NCBI RefSeq assembly: GCF_000237805.1
Contig: NZ_CM001376.1
Span: forward strand, 1,230,349 to 1,294,348
Source of the DNA: Jonquetella anthropi DSM 22815
Lineage (GTDB): Bacteria; Synergistota; Synergistia; Synergistales; Dethiosulfovibrionaceae
Length of the DNA stretch: 64,000 bases
Direction: 5' to 3'
Made by a program: the position numbers and the translations under genes
Notes under the pieces: generated by a model
Databases searched by the model: none
What the model was told of the DNA's origin: nothing
What the model saw: only the letters and a program-made list of their open reading frames with translations
Shown: piece by piece, positions 25,048 through 33,037 of the stretch
How the letters are laid out: each line of letters opens with the position of its first letter
Numbering within the stretch: the first letter of the stretch is position 1

Positions 25048-25913
25048 GGCCTCCCGCTTCGCTTCGACTTAAACATCGCCAGCGTCAGAATCATAATGAT
25101 GACGAACAGGACGACCGACTGGGCAGCTGCGCTGCCGAACCTGAAATTGAAAAACGCGTCCCGGTAGATCGAGTGAACGATCACGTTCGTCGCGTCCCCA
25201 GGGCCGCCCCGTGTCAGCACCCGGACTTGGGCGAACGATTGAAACGCCATGATCACGTTGACCACGAGCGTAAAGAAAAGTATTGGCCGCAACCCCGGCA
25301 GCGTCACATAACGAAACTGCTGCCACCGGCTGGCGCCGTCACTGGACGCCCTCTCGTAAAGCGTCTGGTCAATGTTTGCTAAGCCGGCGGAAAAATACAG
25401 GAAGTTAATGCCGCTGTTGAGCCACGACGAAATAACCGCCACACAGATAAGGGCCCAAGACGGATCTGCCAGCCAGTTAATAGAAAGGCCTGTCAGCTTG
25501 TTGACAACCCCGACCGTCGGGTGAAGCACCACCTTAAAAATCATCGCCGCCGAGCTGGACGCTATCGCCATCGGCATGGCGTACATCGTCCGAAAGAGCC
25601 CACGTCCGGGGAAAGCCGCGTTGCAGAGCAGGGCGGTGCCCAACCCCATCGCCATGCTTCCCGCCACCATTAGGACGACGAAGACCAGCGTGACGAACAG
25701 GCTGTTGTAAAATGCGGGCGACTGGAAAAGTGAAATATAATTGCCCAGCCCGACGAAAACTTTCGGCAGCCCCAAGCGGTTTGTCAGAAACAGGCTCAGA
25801 TAAATCGTCTTAAAAAACGGCCAAAAAAGAAACGTCGCGAACGCTCCCAGAGCGGGCAAAAGAAAAAGCCACGGCTCAACTTTCCGAACGCCCCGAGCAG
25901 AGGAAACGATCAC
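25044..25913 (-). CDS. ugpA: ABC transporter permease, UgpA-like
   Basis: This is the second membrane subunit, 289 residues long with six hydrophobic segments. The first helix is LFLLPALGAFATFLFWPFFKTIYLSL, as in UgpA/MalF-type proteins. The EAA loop reads YERASSDGASRWQQFRYVTLPGLRP, and the TRGGPGDATNVIVHSIYRDAF segment is a hallmark of sugar and glycerol-phosphate permeases. The start is GTG with GGAGGA 6 bases upstream. It begins 2 bases after the ATPase stop. Confidence 0.9.
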   Translation of the reverse strand: MIVSSARGVRKVEPWLFLLPALGAFATFLFWPFFKTIYLSLFLTNRLGLPKVFVGLGNYISLFQSPAFYNSLFVTLVFVVLMVAGSMAMGLGTALLCNAAFPGRGLFRTMYAMPMAIASSSAAMIFKVVLHPTVGVVNKLTGLSINWLADPSWALICVAVISSWLNSGINFLYFSAGLANIDQTLYERASSDGASRWQQFRYVTLPGLRPILFFTLVVNVIMAFQSFAQVRVLTRGGPGDATNVIVHSIYRDAFFNFRFGSAAAQSVVLFVIIMILTLAMFKSKRSGRP

Positions 25914-25915
25914 GG

Positions 25916-27037
25916 TTACTCCTCCGCGGCAAGCCGCTCTCCCGACTCGCCGTCAAACACGTGGAGCTTGTCTAGGTCGAACAGAAGGGACATCGTATCC
26001 CCCGGCACACAGGGAGTTCCCCGGTCAGCCGTCAGAGCCAAATTCCCCCGCTCGCCCCGGCAATGGAGGACCACCGAAGCGCCCAGCATTTCTCTGGCAA
26101 CGACTTCCACACGTTCTCCGGATAACCACCAGTTGGCGCCAGCCGGCGGCGTTTCCCAACTGCCGTGCACGTCTTCGGGACGCAGGCCCAAAACAGCCCG
26201 ACGGATCGAGCGGCGGCGAAGACTCTCAAGGTATTTGCTCGGCGCCGGCAGGAATTTTCCCGACGAGGCAAAGCCAAAAGACAGGCCGTCGGAACTCGCC
26301 AACGCGTCGAAAAGGTTCATCGCCGGCAGCCCGATGAACCGAGCCACAAACAGGTTGGCCGGGTTGTCGTACAGCGCCATCGGCGAGTCGATCTGCTGAA
26401 CAACGCCGTCGTTCATCACCACAATCCGATCGCCCAGCGTCATCGCTTCCACCTGATCGTGGGTCACGTAAACAATCGTCGCTTCCAGCTGGCGGTGCAG
26501 CCGGGCCAACTCAACGCGCATGTGGTTTCGGAGCTTGGCGTCCAAGTTTGACAGCGGCTCGTCCATCAAAAACGCCTTGGGACGCCGGACGATCGCCCCG
26601 CCAATAGCCACCCGCTGCCGCTGGCCGCCGGAAATCTCGCCGGGCTTTCGAGCCAGCAGAGCTTCCAGGTTCAGCATCTTCGCGGCTTCTTTCACCCGTC
26701 TGTCGATCTCGTCCTTCGGCACGCGGCGAATCTTCATGGAAAACGCGATGTTGTCATACACCGACATGTGAGGATACAGGGCATAGTTCTGGAAGACCAT
26801 TGCCATATCTCGGTTTTGGGGCTCCACGTCGTTCATTCGCCGTCCGTCCATCAGAAAGTCTCCGTCGGAAATCTCCTCCAGCCCGGCGATCATCCGAAGA
26901 ACCGTCGTCTTGCCGCAGCCTGACGGACCGACGAGCACAATAAACTCCCGGTCCTGAACCGTCAGGTTAAAGTCCTTCACGGCCAGAACGCCCCGAGCGT
27001 AGCGTTTTTTCACTCCCTTTAAAACGAGCTGCGCCAT
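25916..27037 (-). CDS. ugpC: ABC transporter ATPase, UgpC/MalK-like
   Basis: This is the ATPase of the importer, 373 residues. It has Walker A GPSGCGKTT, signature ISGGQRQRVAIGGAI, Walker B AFLMDEPLSNLDAKLR and H-loop VTHDQVEAM, the MalK/UgpC subfamily pattern. The C-terminal MOP/OB-like regulatory domain (about 240-373) contains VLGLRPEDVH. The start ATG 27037 has GGAGAG upstream; a GTG 18 bases earlier is also in frame. It is the first gene of a C-A-E-B-Q series, where the ATPase usually comes later. No clear promoter is visible in the 218 bases upstream. Confidence 0.9.
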   Translation of the reverse strand: MAQLVLKGVKKRYARGVLAVKDFNLTVQDREFIVLVGPSGCGKTTVLRMIAGLEEISDGDFLMDGRRMNDVEPQNRDMAMVFQNYALYPHMSVYDNIAFSMKIRRVPKDEIDRRVKEAAKMLNLEALLARKPGEISGGQRQRVAIGGAIVRRPKAFLMDEPLSNLDAKLRNHMRVELARLHRQLEATIVYVTHDQVEAMTLGDRIVVMNDGVVQQIDSPMALYDNPANLFVARFIGLPAMNLFDALASSDGLSFGFASSGKFLPAPSKYLESLRRRSIRRAVLGLRPEDVHGSWETPPAGANWWLSGERVEVVAREMLGASVVLHCRGERGNLALTADRGTPCVPGDTMSLLFDLDKLHVFDGESGERLAAEE

Positions 27038-27195
27038 ACGAATCTCTCCTCTCACTGCCCCACTCTACCTGACGAGAGTTACGGCTGTGTCACAAAGACG
27101 TTTCACCCGCCCTGCATCTGCACTCAAAGTTGAAATTCCGTTTTCCTGATATCTCCTCATATTCATCAGGGCAGAGCTGATCACCGAACTCAGCG

Positions 27196-27234
27196 CAAAA
27201 AAAGAGAAGCGGGCGCGAGCCCGCTTCTCTTTTT
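27196..27234. terminator. Bidirectional terminator downstream of the frameshifted binding-protein gene
   Basis: AGAGAAGCGGGC, GCGA loop and complement, with A-rich and T-rich flanks on either side. On the reverse strand it ends the damaged amino-acid-binding gene. Confidence 0.85.
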
Positions 27235-27255
27235 CTCCATCGGAAATTCATCGTT

Positions 27256-28010
27256 TTATTTTTTGATCCACTTGTCGCTCAGCGCCTGCAGAAAGCCCTC
27301 CTGCTTCAACTCGGCGAGCGCTTTGTTCACCGCCGAGATGAACGTCTCGTCTCCCTTGGGCATGGCGAGGGCTTGGCCTGACTCGCCGGCGGCTTGAGTG
27401 AACGCCGAAACGATTTTGCCGGCGAAGTCCGCCTGCTTCAGAAACTCGCCAGCTACCGTCTCGTCCATCATCGCCCCGTCCGCCCGGCCAAGAACGACTT
27501 CTCTCAGGCAGTCGTCGTACTTCTGGTACGCCCGAACCGACACGCCGGGCTGTCCGCGGAGGAACGTCTCCTGAATCGTCCCAAGCTGAACCGCCATCGT
27601 CTTGCCCTGCAGATCGGCCAACGACTTAATCGGCGAGCCGGCGGCGATCACCACGACGCTGGTGGCCCGGTAATACACACGTCCGAGAACCCGACCCGCT
27701 TCGCCCTCTCCGGCGAGGCGCTCATCCCCGCCGCAATCAGGTCAATTTTGCCGGTCAGCAGAGATGGAATCAGGGCGTCAAAACTCATGTCGCGCCAGAC
27801 AACTTTTTTGCCCAACTTCTGCCCGATCGCCTCGGCCAAGTCCACGTCGTAGCCCTGCAGTTTTCCGTCCGGGCTCAGGAACTCAAACGGCGGGAACGTG
27901 CTCTCCGTCCCGACGACGATTTCCCCTTTGTCCATGACCGACGCGCCCCAAGCCGAGCTTCCCAGCACCGCCGCAGCCAATAGAACCAATGCAGACCCAA
28001 GTTTTTTCAT
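27256..28010 (-). pseudogene. Frameshifted polar amino acid ABC transporter substrate-binding protein
   Basis: Residues 1-111 of a family 3 amino-acid-binding protein (signal peptide ending SSAWG, then GEIVVGTESTFPPFEF, YDVDLAEAIG, PSLLTGKIDLIAAGMS) are read in one frame. The remaining YYRATSVVVIAAGSP...DKWIKK is read in another. The break lies in GTGTGT at 27675-27680: removing one GT unit restores a 250-residue protein of normal family length. No permease or ATPase gene is adjacent, so the protein was an orphan receptor. It keeps a near-consensus promoter and a terminator, so the lesion may be recent, phase-variable, or a sequencing error. Confidence 0.85.
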
Positions 28011-28052
28011 TGAAGTAAACCCCCGTTTCTTTTTATTTGTTGATTGAATAGA

Positions 28053-28081
28053 AATATACTTTCGTTCGGGAGTTCTGTCAA
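28053..28081 (-). promoter_or_regulatory. Near-consensus promoter of the frameshifted binding-protein gene
   Basis: On the reverse strand TTGACA (28081-28076) and TATATT (28058-28053) are separated by exactly 17 bases. Confidence 0.8.
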
Positions 28082-28111
28082 GAGGGAACTGAAGTTTCTC
28101 TGCAGGACAAG

Positions 28112-28150
28112 AAAAAAGCCGGGCTTCCCTGAGGGAAGCCCGGCTTTTTT
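28112..28150 (-). terminator. Terminator of the liv operon
   Basis: AAAAAAGCCGGGCTTCCC, TGAG loop and full complement with six T on the reverse strand, 21 bases after the livF stop. It is symmetrical and could act in both directions. Confidence 0.9.
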
Positions 28151-28170
28151 GTTCGACGTTCTGGGACGAA

Positions 28171-28875
28171 TCAGCCGCCCAGATAGGCGCTTTTGACGCG
28201 AGGATCGGCCAGAAGCTCTTTCCCCGGCCCGGACAGGGCCATCTCGCCCACCTCGAGAACGTAGGCGTAGTCGGCCACCTTCAGGGCCTGAAGGGCGTTC
28301 TGCTCCACCAGCAGGACCGTTTTGCCCTTTTCGTTGATCTGCCGAATGACGTCAAACACTTCTTTGACGAGGATCGGAGCCAGCCCTAACGACGGTTCGT
28401 CCATCATGATCAGCTGCGGGTTGCTCATCAGCGAACGGGCCAGCGCGAGCATCTGCTGCTCGCCGCCCGACAGAGTGCCGGCCTTTTGCCATGAGCGTTC
28501 CTTCAGCCTAGGGAACAGTTCATACCCGTGCGCCAAGTCGCGCGCCACGCCTTTAGGATCCTTTCGGGTGTAGGCGCCCAGCATGAGGTTTTCTTCAACG
28601 GTCAGCTGGGGGAAAATCCGGCGGCCTTCCGGGCACATGGCAATTCCTGAGCCCAAGACGACTTCCGGCGTCTTGCCCAACAGTTCGGTTCCGTTCCACT
28701 GAATGGAGCCGGAACAGCCTTTGAGAAGTCCGGCGATCGCGCGGAGGGTGCTGCTTTTGCCGGCGCCGTTGGCCCCGATGAGGGTGACGATCTGGCCGTC
28801 GGGGACTTCCAAGCTGATGCCCCGAACGGCCTTAATGGCGCCGTAGTGAACATGGAGGTCGGTGATTTTAAGCAT
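28171..28875 (-). CDS. livF: Branched-chain amino acid ABC transporter ATPase LivF
   Basis: This is one of two ATPases of a Liv-type amino-acid importer. It has Walker A GANGAGKSS, signature LSGGEQQMLALARSL, Walker B LIMMDEPSLGLAP, and the LivF-type ending KSAYLGG. Length is 234 residues. ATG 28875 is preferred: AGGAGG lies 9 bases upstream, whereas the upstream ATG at 28884 directly abuts that site. It overlaps livG by 8 bases. Last gene of the operon. Confidence 0.93.
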   Translation of the reverse strand: MLKITDLHVHYGAIKAVRGISLEVPDGQIVTLIGANGAGKSSTLRAIAGLLKGCSGSIQWNGTELLGKTPEVVLGSGIAMCPEGRRIFPQLTVEENLMLGAYTRKDPKGVARDLAHGYELFPRLKERSWQKAGTLSGGEQQMLALARSLMSNPQLIMMDEPSLGLAPILVKEVFDVIRQINEKGKTVLLVEQNALQALKVADYAYVLEVGEMALSGPGKELLADPRVKSAYLGG

Positions 28876-29647
28876 CCGCGTCATCCTCCTTGCCCAAGTA
28901 GGCCTCGATGACCCGCCGGTCCTTCTGGACGTCCGCGGGGCAGCCTTCGCAGATCAGGTTGCCGTGGTCCAGCACCCGAACCCACTCGGATATTCCCATG
29001 ACGACTTTCATGTCGTGTTCGATCAACAGGATCGTCAGGGAGAACTTGTCCCTGATCGCCCGGATGAAGTCCATCAGTTCCATGCTCTCCTGAGGGTTCA
29101 TCCCGGCCGCCGGCTCGTCCAGCAGAAGGATCCGAGGACGAGTGGCCAGTGCCCGGGCGATTTCCAGCCGCCGCTGGGCGCCGTACGGAAGGCCAGTTGC
29201 CTCATTATCAGCCAAATCGTCCAGCTTGACGGCCCGGAGCAGGTCCATGGACCACTGGCGGATCTCCCGCTCTTCCCTAGCATGGCTCGGAAGGAGGAAC
29301 GGCGCGGCCCACCACGGCGACGACTGGCGTACCCAGCAGGCGGTCATGACGTTCTGCAGCACCGACGCGCCGGTGAACAGCCGAATGTTCTGGAAGGTCC
29401 GGGCAATTCCTTCGCGGCAGATGATGTGCGGCTTAAAACCTGTAATGTCCTTGCCCGCAAAGGTCACCGTTCCTTCGGTCGGAGGATAAAACCCGGTGAT
29501 GATGTTGAACGCGGTCGTTTTTCCCGCCCCGTTGGGGCCGATCAAGCTGGAGATCGTGCCCTCTTCGAGGGTCATGTTCAAGTCGCCCACGGCGGTCAGT
29601 CCGCCGAACCGAATGGTCACGTTCTTCAGTTCCAGCAGGCTGGTCAT
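28868..29647 (-). CDS. livG: Branched-chain amino acid ABC transporter ATPase LivG
   Basis: This is the second ATPase, 259 residues. Walker A is GPNGAGKTT and Walker B is ILLLDEPAAGMNPQE, the LivG-specific form with A-A-G-M-N. The signature is atypical in sequence but normal for the family (LPYGAQRRLEIARAL). It has the family's C-terminal EAYLG motif. Its ATG overlaps the livM stop (ATGA), so translation is coupled. Confidence 0.94.
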   Translation of the reverse strand: MTSLLELKNVTIRFGGLTAVGDLNMTLEEGTISSLIGPNGAGKTTAFNIITGFYPPTEGTVTFAGKDITGFKPHIICREGIARTFQNIRLFTGASVLQNVMTACWVRQSSPWWAAPFLLPSHAREEREIRQWSMDLLRAVKLDDLADNEATGLPYGAQRRLEIARALATRPRILLLDEPAAGMNPQESMELMDFIRAIRDKFSLTILLIEHDMKVVMGISEWVRVLDHGNLICEGCPADVQKDRRVIEAYLGKEDDADA

Positions 29648-30699
29648 CGGTCACCGCCCCCTCTCCGAAGGAGCTTTTCCCAGCTGAATTCCCAGTTGCC
29701 CATAATGCCCTGCCGGCGGTACAGGATGATCAGCAGCAGCACGACGGAGAAGATCACCATACGCATTCCGGGAATGCCCGGAATCGTCAGCGAGCCGATT
29801 GTCATCGGATTTTCAACGAACCGAAGCCATTCAAGCAGCACGGTGATAATCGCCGCGCCGACCATGCTGCCGGTAATGCTCCCCAGCCCGCCGGCCACGA
29901 CGATCATCAAGATGTTGAACGTGAGCTGGAAGTTGAACATCTTGGGGTCAATAGTGGTGATCAGGCTGCCCTGCAGCGCCCCGCCGACGCCGGCGAAGAA
30001 CGCGCCGATGGCAAAGGCGATGACCCGGACTCGGAAGGTGTTGATGCCCATCGCCCTAGCGGCCACCTCGTCGTCCCGAACCGCCTTGATCGTGTTGCCG
30101 AAGTTGCTTGAAAGCAGTTTGACGATCACGTAGACGGTGATGATCATCCAAACGTAGTTCCAGAACAGGTCGGCATAGGCAGGAATGCCTTTCAGCCCCA
30201 GAGCGCCGTTGGTCACCGGCGTGATGTTGGTCAGCACGACCCGGATAATCTCGGCGAAGCCCAGGGTCGCAATGCCCAAGTAGTCGCCGCCCAGCCGGAG
30301 CACCGGCAGAGCGATAACCAAGCTGACGAGAGCGGCAATGACTCCGCCGGCAAGGACGGAGACGAAAAACGGCGCCTGCATGACGTTAAACGGCCACATC
30401 ATCGGCTCCAGAATGTACATCGCGGCTTTCTGGGCCGGAGAGATGATTAAGATTGCCGAGACGTACGCGCCAATGGCCATGAACCCGGCGTGTCCGAGAG
30501 AAAACATGCCGGCAAAGCCATACACGAGGTTCAGGCTGAGAGCCAAAATCGCGTTGACGGCCACCAGATTGACGACCCGGACAACATAACGGTCCATGTT
30601 GGCATTAATCCAGTACAGCACGGCGGCGAGGAGCACCAGCGACAGAACGGTCAGAGCGCTGGAGGTCTTTTCGAGCGATCGGTTGGAGGAAGTAATCAT
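29644..30699 (-). CDS. livM: Branched-chain amino acid ABC transporter permease LivM
   Basis: This is a membrane subunit of the Liv importer, 351 residues with about eight to ten hydrophobic segments. The family landmarks LSLNLVYGFAGMFSLGHAGFMAIGAY and LRLGGDYLGIATLGFAEIIR are present, as is the ATPase-facing loop IKAVRDDEVAARAMGINTFRVR. It overlaps both neighbours by 4 bases. Confidence 0.94.
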   Translation of the reverse strand: MITSSNRSLEKTSSALTVLSLVLLAAVLYWINANMDRYVVRVVNLVAVNAILALSLNLVYGFAGMFSLGHAGFMAIGAYVSAILIISPAQKAAMYILEPMMWPFNVMQAPFFVSVLAGGVIAALVSLVIALPVLRLGGDYLGIATLGFAEIIRVVLTNITPVTNGALGLKGIPAYADLFWNYVWMIITVYVIVKLLSSNFGNTIKAVRDDEVAARAMGINTFRVRVIAFAIGAFFAGVGGALQGSLITTIDPKMFNFQLTFNILMIVVAGGLGSITGSMVGAAIITVLLEWLRFVENPMTIGSLTIPGIPGMRMVIFSVVLLLIILYRRQGIMGNWEFSWEKLLRRGGGDR

Positions 30700-31589
30700 A
30701 CCTTGTCCTCCAGTTTCTCACCGAGAAGTCCGGTGGGCTTCACGAACAGGATAAGGATCAGCAGGATAAAGGCGAACGCGTCCCGATATCCAGTCAACGC
30801 CGGGAAAAACGCCACGAGAAGGATCTCCAAAAAGCCGAGGGTCAGGCCGCCGATGACGGCTCCCTGAACCGAGCCGATGCCGCCGGTGACTGCGGCGATA
30901 AACGCCTTAAATCCCGGCATGACGCCCATGAACGGGTTGATCTGCGGGTAGCGCAGCGCCCACATGATGCCGGCTGCGGCAGCCAAAGCCGAACCGATGC
31001 CGAACGTCAGGGCAATGATTCGGTCGACCCGCACGCCCATCAGGCGAGTAGTCTCAATATCCTTGGAGATGGCTCTCATGGCCAGCCCCTGAGGCGTCTT
31101 GTAAAGAATCCACAGCAGCCCGACCACCAACAGGAACGTGATGACCGGCACAACGATCGCTAACGGCAAAATACGGATATTACCGAATTTCATGACCTTA
31201 ACGAGCGGCGCGAACCGGGGCATCGGCTTCGGCACGCCGGTGAATACCACAAGCGCTAAGTTCTCGATAAGGAACGACACACCGATGGCGCTGATCAGGG
31301 CAGAAATGCGCGGCGCCTCTCTCAAAGGCTTATAGGCCACCCGGTCAACCAAGATCCCGGCCACGGCCGTTCCGATAATCGCCAGAGGCACGGCGACAGC
31401 CCAAGGAAGGCTGGCCGTCCCGACGGCCCAGAACACCAGATACGCCCCAACCATGAAGATGTCCCCGTGAGCGAAGTTAATCAGCCTCAGAATGCCGTAC
31501 ACCATCGTGTACCCGATGGCAATCAGGGCGTACAGGCTCCCTAGGGTGAGGGCGTTGAAACAGTGCTGAATGAACATGTCCATTGTCAT
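30696..31589 (-). CDS. livH: Branched-chain amino acid ABC transporter permease LivH
   Basis: This is the other membrane subunit, about 297 residues. It shows the LivH opening ALTLGSLYALIAIGYTMVYGILRLINFAHGD and the cytoplasmic loop MRAISKDIETTRLMGVRVDRII. The start is uncertain among closely spaced GTG 31607, ATG 31589 and ATG 31583. A GAGG about 12 bases upstream mildly favours ATG 31589. A terminator lies between livK and this gene. Confidence 0.92.
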   Translation of the reverse strand: MTMDMFIQHCFNALTLGSLYALIAIGYTMVYGILRLINFAHGDIFMVGAYLVFWAVGTASLPWAVAVPLAIIGTAVAGILVDRVAYKPLREAPRISALISAIGVSFLIENLALVVFTGVPKPMPRFAPLVKVMKFGNIRILPLAIVVPVITFLLVVGLLWILYKTPQGLAMRAISKDIETTRLMGVRVDRIIALTFGIGSALAAAAGIMWALRYPQINPFMGVMPGFKAFIAAVTGGIGSVQGAVIGGLTLGFLEILLVAFFPALTGYRDAFAFILLILILFVKPTGLLGEKLEDKV

Positions 31590-31612
31590 TGCCCGCAGTC
31601 GCCTCACTTCCG

Positions 31613-31640
31613 AAAAAAAGGGAAGGCAGAGCCTTCCCTT
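31613..31640 (-). terminator. Intercistronic terminator between livK and livH
   Basis: On the reverse strand AAGGGAAGGC, a three-base loop, GCCTTCCCTT and then seven T in total. It should reduce permease and ATPase expression relative to the binding protein. Confidence 0.85.
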
Positions 31641-31671
31641 GTGTCAACAAATATTTTCCCGAACAGAGAGA

Positions 31672-32802
31672 TTAGTCGGTGGCCTGAGTTCCAACGAAGG
31701 TGCGCTTGCCGTTGATGATCTGGACGATGCCGACGGCCTTTTCGGCGTCGTGGGTCGCGTTGATGGTAGTCAGACCAGTGGCGCAGGGCAGATCCTTAAT
31801 CGTGGCAAGCCCTTCGGTGATCTTCTCGGGGTCGGTGCTGCCGGTGCGCTCGATGGCGTCCTTGATCATCAGGTAGCAGTCATATCCAAGAGCGCTCAGC
31901 GCGGAAGGCTCGTCGGTGTGGTGCTCGTCCCAGTACTTGGTGAACAGCTCGGCGGACTCGGTCTTGCCGGGCATCTCGCGGGCGTACGGAACGGCCGTGA
32001 AAGTGAAGCCCTCGCAGGCGTCGCCGGCGATTTTCGCCATTTCCGGGTTGTCCATGGCGTCGCCGCCCATGATCTTGAACTCGCCGCCCAGCTCACGAGC
32101 CTGACGCATGATGATGGCGCCTTCGGCGAAGTTGATGGGGATGTACAGGACATCGGGCGAGTGACTGATGATCTCGGTCAACTGAGCGGTGAAGTCCTGG
32201 TCGCCGGTCTGGAAGTTGCTGATCGCGACGATCTTGCCGCCCTTCTTCTCGAACGCGTCTTTGAAGAACTTGGCAAGGCCGACCGAGTAGTCGTTGGAGA
32301 CTTCCTGAAGGATTGCGGCCGTCTTGGCGCCCATCTTCTCGATGGCCCATCCGGCTGCGCCAGCGCCCTGATACGGATCAATGAATCCGGCTCTGAACAC
32401 GTACTTCTTGCCCATCGTAACCATCGGGTTGGAGCAGGACGTGCCAACCATCGGAATGTGAGCGCTCTCGGCAACTTCTCCGCCGGCCATGGACAGGGAG
32501 GAGCCGAACGAACCGATGATCGCGACGACTTTCTCTTTGTCAACGAGCCGCTGAACTGCGTTGGCAGACTCGACCTTGTCGCTCTTGTTGTCGACGACAA
32601 TCAGCTCAACCGGCCGGTTCATGATTGTCGGGAACTTTTCATGAGCGAGCTGAGCGCCTTCAAGCTCCAGCTGGCCGCCAAACGCGCTGTTCCCTGTCAG
32701 GGGAAGATACACGCCAATCTTAATGGGATCCGCAGCAAATGCCGTTCCCATCACCGCGCCAGCTGCAAAAGCCGACAGAGCCAACATCTTCATCCTATTC
32801 AT
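31672..32802 (-). CDS. livK: Branched-chain amino acid type substrate-binding protein LivK
   Basis: This is the periplasmic receptor of the Liv importer, 376 residues. It has a signal peptide (about 1-23, ending GTAFA) and then DPIKIGVYLPLTGNSAFGGQLELEGAQLA, the classic start of the type I amino-acid-binding fold. It also has IIGSFGSSLSMAGGEVAESAHIPMVG. The exact ligand (leucine-type amino acids, amides or other) cannot be told. The ATG has GAGGAGGG about 11 bases upstream. It is first in the operon behind a strong promoter and an approximately 130-base leader. Confidence 0.93.
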   Translation of the reverse strand: MNRMKMLALSAFAAGAVMGTAFAADPIKIGVYLPLTGNSAFGGQLELEGAQLAHEKFPTIMNRPVELIVVDNKSDKVESANAVQRLVDKEKVVAIIGSFGSSLSMAGGEVAESAHIPMVGTSCSNPMVTMGKKYVFRAGFIDPYQGAGAAGWAIEKMGAKTAAILQEVSNDYSVGLAKFFKDAFEKKGGKIVAISNFQTGDQDFTAQLTEIISHSPDVLYIPINFAEGAIIMRQARELGGEFKIMGGDAMDNPEMAKIAGDACEGFTFTAVPYAREMPGKTESAELFTKYWDEHHTDEPSALSALGYDCYLMIKDAIERTGSTDPEKITEGLATIKDLPCATGLTTINATHDAEKAVGIVQIINGKRTFVGTQATD

Positions 32803-32941
32803 CGAGCAATTCCCTCCTCAAGATAGAGTCACTGCCACTCGGTGGCACCGAACGGCTCCCGCCGTTCACTTCGACGGCCTGCCTTCGGAGCCTTTAGGCG
32901 GCGAAGGAAACCGTTGGATCAATAAAACTACGCTCTTGCTG
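32803..32941 (-). ncRNA. Structured 5' leader of the liv operon, candidate cis-regulatory RNA
   Basis: Between the predicted transcription start (near 32941) and livK the transcript can fold several local stems. These include CCTTCG...CGAAGG with an inner GCC/GGC pair, GCCGT...ACGGC, and TGCCAC-CGA-GTGGCA close to the ribosome site. I could not match it to a riboswitch class I know, and there is no terminator in the leader. Control at translation is possible. Confidence 0.35.
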
Positions 32942-32947
32942 ATAATG

Positions 32948-32976
32948 ATTTTACTTAAGCGGATTGGAGCTGTCAA
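32948..32976 (-). promoter_or_regulatory. Consensus-like promoter of the liv operon
   Basis: On the reverse strand TTGACA (32976-32971) and TAAAAT (32953-32948) are 17 bases apart, as good a sigma-70 match as any in the window. Confidence 0.85.
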
Positions 32977-33037
32977 TTTTATTTCGCTTTAAATCGAAAA
33001 ACGTTTCAACTAGAAGTGAAAAATTGTACAAACTACA

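Noticed and set aside
32803-32941. Glycine or other known riboswitch in the liv leader
   Set aside because: CCGAAGG-like words occur, but the rest of the glycine core (GGAGAG...GGGGCAA) is missing and no terminator follows. I kept it only as an unknown structured leader.
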